The translations under genes and the position numbers were made by a program. The notes beneath the pieces were generated by a model, which searched no databases, was not told the origin of the DNA, and saw nothing but the letters and a program-made list of their open reading frames with translations. A stretch of 64,000 bases of DNA from Pectinophora gossypiella. Taxonomy: Eukaryota; Arthropoda; Insecta; Lepidoptera; Gelechiidae. Below, piece by piece: positions 12,901-23,900 of the stretch (its first letter is position 1; each line of letters starts with the position of its first letter). The stretch is taken from the NCBI RefSeq assembly GCF_024362695.1, contig NC_065423.1, forward strand, positions 5,697,001 through 5,761,000, in the 5' to 3' direction.

Positions 12901-15534
12901 CCAGTGGCGTTGAATCCCTGAAATGTAAGTACCCTTAGGATTTAAAAAGTTCAAATACCTACCTACTTATTTATACTTCTGTAAGTATTACCTATTGGTT
13001 TTATGAGGAATAAATTCAAGTAAAACCTACTTGTTACTTTTATTTCTTTCATTCACTTTCTTCTTCTTTAATCTGAAAAACATTATATTATTAAAAAATA
13101 TTTTTATTAGACATAAAAAAAATATTTTTGTATTTTGTAGAATGGTGTCGATTCGAGCAATAACCCACATGATTTTAAACTTAATTTGACAGGACTAAAA
13201 CTAGCTTTAAGTATTCCTTTCTTGCACTCATTGTAAATGAAGGACAGCACATAGTTTAAACCCGATACTAATATCTCCATATATTAATCTACATTATTCT
13301 GCAAAACTTGAATCCCTTGCCTGCAGGTATCAGAAGTGCGCGGTTCACTGGTGGCGCGCGTGGCGGCGGCGTTTGGGCCGATCCGGCGCGCCATCCAGCT
13401 GGCGCAGGCGGCTTACCCGCAGCGCCTCAAGCGGGTGCACGTGGTGGGTGCTCCGCCCTTCCTCGCCTCCTCGCTGCAGCTCATGCGCTCGTGCGTTAAC
13501 GAGAAGGTTCGCCGGCGGGTGAGTTCAATTCAACATCATTGTACTGTGTATTGTGTAATCTGTGAATATACTATGCCTACTATCGACCTTACTGTTTGGG
13601 ATTTAAACTTTACAAAATAAGAACTCTTTGTGACACATAAATGCGGCAAGATGCGGCATGTTGGCTCGCAGGTTTGCCCGTTGTAGTAAGGAGGTGAAGA
13701 TTACGCTTTTTAAAGCCTATTGTCAGACCTTCTACACGGGGGGCTTGTGGACCAATTGCTCGCGGAAGGCACTAGACGCTCTGCGTATACAGTATAATAA
13801 TGGTTTTAGGATGCTCCTGGGATTGCCTCGATATTGCTCAGCGTCGGGCATGTTTGCTGAAAATCGAACAGACGACTTCTTTGCCATGATAAGGAAAAAG
13901 ACCTCATCCATTTTAACAAGAATGTGGGACAGTCCCAACAGCATCCTACAGATGGTTGCTGCTAGGTATGACTCGCCTGCACTGAAACACTTCATGAGGG
14001 TTTTAGTGAGGCAGTCGTGATTGATTGTATATAGGCCAATATAGTTTAATAAGGTTATTGTAATACTAACATAGTTGTAAGTTTTATTTCTGTAACTAAT
14101 AAGTGGGCCTACGTTGCCTAATTATGGTAAATACAAATAAATAAATAAAATAAATAAATGCATAACAATAAATACGACAAAAGCAGTAGCAATTTCTTCC
14201 ATGCAACCTTAGGACGAAAGTTAAGTTAAAGTTAAGTATATTATAATGACAGATATCAGACATAAGTCAAGCTCAGGTATATGAGACACTATTATTATCG
14301 ACATTTAGGTAGTTTTACATCAGTAGCGGCTCTAGCAAAATATTTAGGTGGTGCGAGACCTCACAGTGGCGGCTCTCAAAATACAGTTTTTTTTCGATTA
14401 GTTTACGGCCACCGAAATATACCTAATTAAATCTTTGAAAAGTGTCGTTTATGGCCACCCATTCTTCTTCTTCTTTGCGAGTCGATGGCGATCGAAGCTA
14501 AATTTTTGCTGACCAATAATTGGCCACGCTTACGGCATTGTCAGTGGCTTCGTACAGATCTTCAATAGTGCTCTCCCCGCCACCCATTAAATGTATGAGT
14601 TTTATGTCGCCGATAAGAGGTCTAAGTCACATCACAGGTGTACCCAATCCAGTTACTCCCCTGTAGATCCGGGGCTGCCAGCCAGGATGGCCCCGTTTTG
14701 GCTGATTTTGGCGCCCCATCCCCCTCCCCCCTTAAACCGGGGCCCGGTGCAGTCGCACCGTTCGCACCGCCCTAGGGCCACCACTGGGTTGCATGATAAA
14801 TCATCGATGTTACCTACATTACTTACTCTATCTATCGTTTACAGTAATAAACATTGAGAAACATTGAAACTCACTACTTATAATTTCATGATGAAATCAC
14901 AGTCAAGACATATCAACCTTTTAATTGTGAAATAAGTACAGTCAATGGAAATATTCAACCAAAATTGCGATGTAAAATAATTGTTGCGCAAAAAAAAAAA
15001 CAAATTTCCATAGGTGATAGATAAAAAATTCCTAAGTCAGCAAAACATAACGATTAAAGTTATTTTTGGATGTAACAACAGCAAAAAAACCGGATCACGT
15101 TCAAGTTATTTTGGGTTGTGCATCACTTAATTCTGACAGCGTGTATAATCTATGATTCGGAAGAATGTTATGAAGTTATAACAGTAGCCTATATGCCTGA
15201 CGGGGTAGGCAGAGGAGTATAGCATACACACCCAATGCACACACTATATTTTTCATGGCCGTTATTATATTTTAATGATGTTTGTCCACAGTACTACCTA
15301 CATTCTAAAGTGGACGAGCTTCTGGACCACGTCCCGGCGCGCGTGCTGCCGGCTGAATGGGGCGGACAGGAGGAGTCCATCGACATCCTAACCAGAAAAT
15401 GGCGCCGACGCATCGATGAGCTGCGAGATTACCTCCGGGACCTCAGTGAACTCAGCACCGACAACACCCCTCCCCTAAAAGACAGTGACCTCTACGGCAC
15501 AGTCGGTGCGTTCAGAAAACTCGATATCGACTAA
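9973..15534 (+). CDS. CRAL-TRIO domain (Sec14-like) lipid-binding protein, 3' four exons
   Basis: Exons 9973-10132, 10501-10681, 13327-13518 and 15292-15534 (stop TAA) join in phase with consensus GT-AG sites and encode about 258 residues. The first visible exon carries the end of the CRAL-TRIO N-terminal helical region (FLELFVRGCRM...HSDLYAHR). The next two give the lipid-binding fold (GDVFIWE, then LKRVHVVGAPPF), and the last gives the family hallmark HSKVDELLDHVPARVLPAEWGG, seen in alpha-tocopherol-transfer-protein-like carriers. The family binds small hydrophobic ligands such as retinoids, tocopherol or phosphoinositides; the ligand cannot be read from sequence. The protein starts mid-domain with a codon split 1/2, so at least one 5' exon is missing; I found no GC-rich candidate in 1-9972. 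The usual acidic residue after the GDVFI strand is Glu in a WE context. Introns hold a LINE relic (13645-14160), a tRNA/5S SINE (11331-11632) and a LINE tail (12331-12428). Family assignment is firm, orthology is not. Confidence 0.87.
11331..11632 (+). mobile_element. SINE with tRNA-like head and 5S-rRNA-like segment, copy 2
   Basis: Nearly identical over its whole length to the SINE at 3250-3545, ending in TGATGATGATGG. It lies in the second CRAL-TRIO intron visible here, in the sense orientation. Confidence 0.75.
12331..12428 (+). mobile_element. Short LINE 3' coding relic
   Basis: About 100 bases match the relic at 8105-8345 (ACTCTGAACCGGCG through GGAATTCCATAGTCT), with frame-breaking indels. 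Confidence 0.6.
13645..14160 (+). mobile_element. Non-LTR retrotransposon 3' fragment in a CRAL-TRIO intron
   Basis: A frame of about 120 codons (KITLFKAYCQTFYTGGLW, LDALRIQYNNGFRMLLGLPR, SASGMF) matches the C-terminal region of lepidopteran non-LTR retrotransposons. It ends with an AAATAAATAAATAA tail and shares this region with the copy at 31405-32090. It is 5'-truncated. Confidence 0.8.
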
Positions 15535-15704
15535 GCACACCACTAGTACACCCGCCAACCAATCGGAGTGGACCTCGCGTCATAGCGGAGCGCTGTGATT
15601 GGCTGAGCATGCCGCTAGACACGTTGCTCTCGGGACGGGCACACGTCGATATCGCGGCGACCGGTGCAAACACCAAAGAATGAAGGCGCTTACTTTACAG
15701 CTCA

Positions 15705-15710
15705 AATAAA
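15705..15710 (+). terminator. Polyadenylation signal of the CRAL-TRIO gene
   Basis: AATAAA lies about 170 bases after the CRAL-TRIO stop codon, in AT-rich sequence. It is the first canonical hexamer downstream, so it is the likely 3' end of that transcript. Confidence 0.6.
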
Positions 15711-16335
15711 ACATTAGATTTAATAAGAATCTAACTACTTAATAAGTAGTACTTATAATTAAACTTAGTAGGAATTTGTACAAGATTAAATAATAAGTAA
15801 TGTGATATTTTATGAATATCAACCTTAAAGTAAGTAAATTAAGAAAACGACTATCCTTATCTTATAGTGATAAAGTAAATATTGTATACCTAGGTCAATT
15901 TATAAAGTAGGTAAATAATTAAAATAAATATAAAAACTTAGATTGCAGCAGTTTTATTTCATTATTGCCCTATTATATCAATAACAAAAATAGAATAGAA
16001 GGAAGCAACACGATAATATCTAGGATCTAGGCTATATAATTTGGATTCTAGGTAGGTGTCTACCTAGTTGATAAACAAAAAGGAAGTACCTATATCCACC
16101 CACTGCTTGGTACAGGCCTCCCCTCTTTCACGCCATCCTTTCCAGTCCAGCAAACTCTCATCGACTGCTTTCCAACATATCTCACAATGACATCCCACCA
16201 TCGGGCTGGTGGTAAGTACTGTAAAGTGACGCACATGCTCAATCGGAACAAGGAATTTGACCTCCCGTTTTTTATATTCCAAAATTGAATTTTAAATCAT
16301 GTTTAACTTGTTTTATTTATAATTAGTATTAGTAG

Positions 16336-16421
16336 GTACGGTCACGATTAGGTACTAATATATATACACTTTGAATTCATGTCACATTAACATTTTTGAC
16401 AAATGTGACTCATGACTGTAC
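16336..16421 (+). repeat. MITE family B, internally deleted
   Basis: Both termini are present (GTACGGTCACG, CTCATGACTGTAC) but about 60 internal bases are missing. Confidence 0.65.
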
Positions 16422-17699
16422 CACCCATTTACGTCAAGCATACTTACTTAAAAATACTAAACAGCGGGTGCGCCAAAGTTCACCTAAATTTTCTACTCCG
16501 ATATTTGGAACTCCGAAAATGTTCTTCCTAACATTTTTCATCCTAACAATCGCAATTCCTAACTGCTCTGTTTCTAATGTGCATAACATCGAATCATTTA
16601 ATTTCATAATGACAGTGGCCATAAAAATCTATTGTACTATCCTTTGTTTTCCTATATTTTCTCAACAAAACCGTCTTTTACACTAAACAGCACATAAGAA
16701 AGTACAAAAATGAAGTAAGTAAGTAAATACATTCTAGTTCTGAGATCTCTGAATGATTCTCTAGCTAGAATACCGTAAATCCTTGTACTTATTTATTTTT
16801 AACTAATTGTAGGTTTGCCTCAGATGGTATATACTACTTGATCGGATTCGCAAGTAGTCATAAAACATGGCAAAATATTTGCTCGGTCCTTGTTCGGTCG
16901 GTAGTCGAATTTGAGACGGATGTATTCGATTCTTGTTTGTTATCTGGAATAATAAAATTATGGAAATGTCCAACTTCGGTCATCAATTTTACTTTCATAT
17001 GATCGAATTTGTAATAGATAACGCAAAATATTATACAAATTAGCATTCATATTAATCTCAATTAATACCTATTTTATTATTCTCTAATAATGACCTACTC
17101 GGATCAATATTATGTTGTTATATTGTTATATTGTTATATATATATTAGGTAAGTACCTATAAATAAACTTGGTACTTAAATATAAATAAACAAGTAGTAG
17201 GTACCTACTGAGTTGTTATTGCTTTATTTGTGTTGTAAAAAATAGTAAATCCTTACCTACCTATCTAATAGTCTCGCAAACATAATTAAAAAAGCAGTAG
17301 AATGATACTGAACAATGTTTATAATTTTTGTCGTATTTTTCGTATAATATTTTTGACCTTAAAACCTATGCGACTGAGATTAAAAATCAATTCAGATTTA
17401 CATAAGTTTTATACCGGTTATACTTAGTCCATCTTCCGACGGATGTAACTCTGACTATCCCAATTGGGATATAGTCGTGAGTTTTTATATTATTAAGTAA
17501 GTACGTTTATTCGTAGATAACAAATAGCAATCAAAGCACGATACTGGCTGACAACTTGTGGCTCTGTCTACCCCAGTAGAGATTTAAACATGAAGTACTT
17601 ATTTGATAAATAATTTACATTGTACTGCCATCTGTTGTTCAACAGATGAACTAATAAAATAAAGATGTTTAGTACAGCTATTAGACACTAGATGGCAGG

Positions 17700-17933
17700 A
17701 ATCACCGGAAATTGTTAACTTTTTAATAATGTAAAATAACGTTACTAATATGAATAACCGTTAAATATTTTTTTGCCTGGCAACACAAGTAGTTGTCATT
17801 TCAATTTCGATTTTCAAAATAACGGCGGAGTACCGGGCTGTTGATTTCGTACTTGAAAATATTATAATTACAATATTTACAATAAACAAACCATGTATAA
17901 TTTGAAGTGATTGTGTAGATATTGTTGTTGAAT
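17700..17933 (+). promoter_or_regulatory. Probable sticky promoter and 5' UTR region
   Basis: AT-rich sequence directly ahead of the sticky ATG, free of recognisable repeats. It follows a hairpin at 17629-17648. No core motif is clear, so the call rests on position. Confidence 0.3.
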
Positions 17934-20900
17934 ATGGAGCCGTCGAAAGAAGCCATCGCAGTGCGCATTACGCGGCTAAACCGCCAAATACTGGGCAAAG
18001 TGACCAGTGGCACCAGTAAACTGAAGAAGACAATAGACCGCGAAACTCTTCTGGATGCTCTCACTGTGTTGTATGATGAATGTAATGATGACCCTATCAA
18101 GAAATGCGATGAGCTCGTCAAAGCGTTCGTGGATAAATGTAAGTTTCTGGTGTAAAAACTCTTCTTGATCTGTAAGCTTCCTAAAAGTAAATTAGACCAT
18201 TTTATTGAATCAAAAGTATTTTATTTTCCGATTGTGCACTAACTTACAATCCTCTTTTGTAAAAAAAGACGCATTAAAGCGCTAGTTATTCTTATATTCT
18301 TTATAAAATGCTTTAGGAATGTCACACCTGCCCCATAAAGCAGCCTGTATTGCAGGTGCTGTCAACATTTTTGCACCTTATTAATTCCAGTATATCATAC
18401 TAAAAATTAATGTTGCAGCACGGCCCTAATAATGAGAATATGTTTCTAAAAATGCTAAAAATTATACCAAATATAAAACTTTGTTCACCAATCCTTTGCC
18501 TAAGGGTTAGGAGAAAGCACCTATGAGGCTGGCATAAGCACCCAGAGTGTTCGAAGCCTCATAGAAAATGAGAATAAAAAAGACAACAATCGGCTGTTTC
18601 TGTATAAACACAAAGCAATGAAATTAGTTATGTGGCTCATATGCCCCTAATTGGGTTGTGAGACAAATAAAAAAATATAATTTTCCCACACTATTATTAT
18701 ATTTTGTTATTAATACTTACATAATTTTAAGAACATCTGTCGAGGTACAGTAATCCGTCTGCCTACAGTGTGAACTGTATCAAGAGCTTTGATCAACACC
18801 CTTCAACAACATCTATCCATGTGTGAACTCGTCAAAACCCTCTATATTACGCGCGACGCGCGCGGCGAGGTCGCTATGCGGCGCCTGCTAGAGACCTTAG
18901 ACATTTTTCTAGTTTGTATCATTTATATGACCTTTCAGATCGCAGCACCCTGGTGGACCTGCGGCGCACCCGAGTCTGCCTGTCTGACTTTGAAATACTG
19001 CAAACAATTGGCCGGGGACACTTTGGTGAAGTGCATGTGAGTTTTACTTTTGTTCCAATAATACCGATGGATTAGACAATTATTTGAAGATTAAAATAAA
19101 ATACTTCACAAGACATTTGTAGCAGTGAAGTAAGGAAAATATTTATATTCTAAAATATTTAAGCAAAAATATGACTAAAGCCAACAGCAGCCATACTCTT
19201 AACTAATGATCCTTATACCATTACCAGATGGTGCGTGAGAAACAGACGAGCGACGTGTATGCATTAAAAGCGGTGCGTAAGGAGCTAGCGACGCGCGCAG
19301 CCGGCGTCGACGAGCGAGATGTCATGGCCACCGCCACCACGCCCTGGATGCCTAGGTTGCAATATGCCTTCCAGGTAAATGAATATATGGAAGTATTCCC
19401 TAGATTTGTGAACCGTCTTTATATGAGAATTTCCTTCATGTGGGACATTGGTTGTTGCAGCAGCAACCTACACTGTCCTTTTCTATACTGTGAATGTGTA
19501 ACAAATTTTAATTAACAAACTCATTGCATTTATAATAATGATTAGGATTGGATTTCACTCACAGGTGTTTATTTACAAAGCAGAGAACATTATGAACTGT
19601 CCACTTTTTCATTCTATACAGAATACTACTATTAAGTTCTGGAAAATGTGAAAATACCAAACATTGTAACTATAACTATTATAGACAGTTTAGAACAAAT
19701 GGCGTTTATGATGCAAGCCTCCAATGTCCTTACCAAATATCCCCATCTGGAATTGAACCTGGACCTCCAACCACTAAACCACAGAGGCTGATTGTACGAA
19801 AAACGTTAAGCCGTTAGTCCCAGCTATGAGCCATAAAACACTTCCACCAAGTGACAGTGGAGCAGTGTGGTGGAATAAGCTCCACCAGTTGATTGAGAGG
19901 TCTGTGCCCAGTGGGTCGTATATAGGCTGTTTGTGTTATGTTTATGGTCTTCAATCAATCAATCAATAATACTTTATTGCACAACAACATATACAAAGGA
20001 CATAAACATACGAATAAAAACATAAGCACAATAGGCGGCCTTATTGCTGCAATTTCTGCCAGGCGACCTTAGGGTGAAAGAAGATTATGCATTGGGCAGG
20101 TCTTTTTGGAGAGACTATTCTATAATCACTTGTACGTCCCAGGACAACTCGTCCCTCTACCTGGTGATGGAGCTGTGCGTGGGCGGCGACCTGGCGGGGC
20201 TGCTGGCGCGGCGCAACCACCCGCTGGGCGAGCGCGACGCCGCCTTCTACGTGGCCGAGGTGGCGCACGCGCTCAAGGCGCTGCACGGGATGGGATACGT
20301 GCACCGCGACGTCAAGCCGCACAACATATTGCTCGATCGGTGAGTTTATACCACATCCTTTTGCTTGGTAATTGGGCAGTTTCCTAAGTCGAAATAAAGA
20401 CAGATCGAAAGGTGACAAAAAATGGTTCCTTTTTTCTATTTAACTTAATTATGATTTTTAATAAAGAAAAACATACGTTTCGACACGTTTTTCTGAAAAA
20501 ACGTGTCAGCTCTGTGTAAGTATCATCTGTCGAATTGTTACATTACATTATTTTGGTGTAATAATCATGTAATAATCATGTGTGCTCAGTTCATCTTACG
20601 ATGGATGTACCTCTGTCTAGCCCAATTGGGAATATACCTGTGAGCTTATTTTATGTGTTCGAAATTGCAATCGTCTAGATGTAAGCATCCGCAGATTCGA
20701 CTCATCGTGCGTAGTAACGGAGGTTAACGCAGTAAATTTGTCCGCAGCTGCGGGCACGTGAAGCTGGGCGACTTCGGGTCGTGCACGCGGCTGTCGGAGG
20801 GCGGCGGCGGCTGCGGCGGCGGGGCGGCGGCGGGCACGGCCGACTACGTGGCGCCCGAGCTGCTGGCGGCGGCCGCGTGCGGCGCGCGCCACGCTGTGTG

Positions 20901-23900
20901 TCTGCAGTACTGTCGCGGGATTGTGCACGCCGCCATTGTGGGTTCTCACGCTCTCGCTTTGTGTACAGGCGCTCTTATAAGTACAGCTTGGACGGACCCT
21001 CGGATACCCTACCATTAGTGTTATGATTGATTGATGTGTGATAAGCTACTGAACGCAATCTATGTTTCCTTCTTTATGTAATCTAGCACAGAATATAACA
21101 TAAACAACCAATATACGTCTCACTGCTGGGCACAGGCCTCACTTCACGCTGCTCCACTGCGGGTTGGTGGAGGTGATTCAAGCCTGAAAAGTCTTTACTA
21201 ACACTAGACTTTAAATCGCGGAAGTGTGGGCACGAATTCGTTCTGATTATGGTCTCTAGATACCTTCATACTATGTGCAATTTGAATTCTCGAGGCCTTT
21301 TTTTTGAAGCAATTACCTGTGATCAAGGATTGTATGGAAACTTATATTTCTAATCTCACACACACATACAATTTGCTCTCGGTAAATCAAACTTAAGTCT
21401 GTTACTTATAGGAAACTCTGTATACTGTAGGTAGATCTATAGTAGGTTTGGTGTTGATATGTAAACTTAGATTATGTGTGATTTATTAATTTTATTATTT
21501 ATGAATGATGTCATATTTTTATAATAAATAATATACTTACACCTATACTAGTAGGAAGAATATACAGGGTGTAAATGACATCGTAACGAAAACTTTGAGG
21601 GATGATTCAGGCCATGATTCTTAGGTAAAATTCATGTGGTTTTTTAAATTTTTAATTCTATACTTTTGCGATGGAAAATTCCATTTGGTATTAACTCAGA
21701 ATCATGGTTTGAATCATCCCCCTCAGTATTCGTTACGATGTCACTAACAACCTGTATATGTATCTTGTAGAAAGAAGTAAGATACTTTTAGTAAGACTTG
21801 TTTGTTTTTCGCACATCTAACTTATAAGTAATATTTTTATTTCAAATAGAGCATGGTTTTCGAAAAAGAGCATTATTGTAGATAGTATTTTCATTTGTAA
21901 ATTTCGTAGTTAGTGCGATGTGGTGATATGAATTGTACAATTAGATAGTGTAGTAGGTAGATGTTTCAACAACTTTTCTAAATTAACTAATGCACTATCG
22001 TGTAACCTGCCGGTGCTTAATGGTTTTATTAACATTTAACTTATTAACGAATAATCCATCACGTGAAGAGAAGAGGACTTAATCACTTGTCGGTTTTTAC
22101 GACATGCCTGGAATGATAAGCGACTGAACGCAATCTATGTTTCTTTCTTTATGTAATCTAGCAAAGAACATAACATAAACAGCCTATATACGTCTCACTG
22201 CTGGGCACAGGCCTCCCCTGATGCTGCTCCACTGCGGGTTGGTGGAGGTGTTTTCACGGCCAATAGTCGGGACCAACGGCTTAACGTGCCCTCCGAAGCA
22301 CGGAATCATGTTAATTTTTCAGACAATCAGGTGATTCAAGCCTGAAAAGTCCTTACTAAACAAAGGACAGTCTCACAAAGTGATTTCGACAATGTCCCCA
22401 TCGGGAATCGAACGCGGACCTCCAGATCGTAACCGTAAACCGGTACAGGACTTGCATGAATGAGTCATAAACTTATCTTAAGTGCAGTTTTCACTAACAC
22501 AGTTGACTCGACCAGTATAGACGGCGATACGGCACACCGCGTTGGTCTAATAGAAAGCTCGGTGATGTGTTCATCTTGCGATGGATGTACATTTGACTGC
22601 CCCAATTAGGATATAGTCGTGAACTTATGTTATTTTTCACTAACTGTATTATGTATGTCGTGTTCAGTCGGCGTGCGACTACTGGTCGCTGGGCGTGGTG
22701 GCGTTCGAGCTGGTGACGCTGCGGCGGCCATTCTCCTCCAGCGATGAAGACACCGTCGCGCAGATACTCTCCAATATACAAAAGTAAGTATTCTGTTCTT
22801 CACACAATATTATGTATACACAATATAGCAGACGAAGTTACAAAGTATATTGTGAAAGCTGTTGTCTAAAATGCATGAGATCATGCAGGTGTAGTGAGCG
22901 AAACCTGAATTATTTTTATTGTAACTATGTAAATGTAAGTTATGTAACCTTTGAATAAAGTAATAGTGACATAATATTATGTATACACAATTTAGCAGAC
23001 GAAGTTACAAAGTACTTAAGTATTTTATTTGTGTTGTATCTACAGAATTTGTATGAATAAGTATTAATGTACTTGACTATTTTATAATATATTGACATTT
23101 GTGTTATGCGCTCTTTAAAAATGATGTGATATTCTATCGCGTGGGTTGTGAGGTAAATTACCAACCTCATCAAACCTGGTGACGGGGTTACTATTGAGCC
23201 GCCAAAGGCCCCTGACATGGCTCATGTAACGACTACTTACTAACATCAGTAAGTAGTAACCGGGACCAACGGCTTAACGTGCCTTCCGAAGCACGGATTA
23301 TCTTACTTCTGGACAATCAGGTGATCAGCCTGTAATGTCCTAACCAAACCAAGGATCACAAAGTGATTTTTATGATATTCGGAAGGCACGTTAAGCCGTT
23401 GGTCCCGATTACTACTTACTGATGTAAGTAAGAAGTCGTTACAAGAGCCAAGTCAGGGGCCTTTGGCGGTTCAATAATAACCCTGACACCGGGGTTGATG
23501 AGGTTGGTAATTCACCTCACAACCCACACGATAGAAGAAGACAAGCTTAACTACCTGCCTACGATGTTCACCTCCCAGATACGAGAGTGACACAGAGACG
23601 GGCCCCCCATTCGAGCCGGCGCCCAACGGGCCGTCGAGCTCGTGGCGCGCGCTGGTGGGCGGGCTGCTGCGCGTGCAGCCGGGCCGCCGCTACAGCTACC
23701 TCGACGTGCTGCAGCACGCTGCGCTCGCGCACCTCGCCTCGCACAACATACGCGACCAGGTCTCTATACCTCAATTTACCTCTTATACCACTTCCTATTG
23801 ACATTCGCAATTTACCTTCCGACAGTTTTATAACAGTGATTAAACAGAAAGTTTGCAAAAAAGTTATTGTAAAGTTAATAACTATTTCCAAGATAGAAAT

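Larger units (their letters stand above)
15711..17933. other. Spacer between the CRAL-TRIO gene and sticky
   Basis: AT-rich, no supported gene. It holds the MITE B deletion copy (16336-16421), a family D fragment (16795-16850), a family E fragment (17425-17485), a 9-bp-stem hairpin at 17629-17648 and the likely sticky promoter. Confidence 0.5.

Noticed and set aside
20041..20418. 125-codon open frame on the minus strand
   Set aside because: It is antisense to sticky kinase exon 4; its openness comes from the GC-rich coding strand, and the product has no recognisable features.
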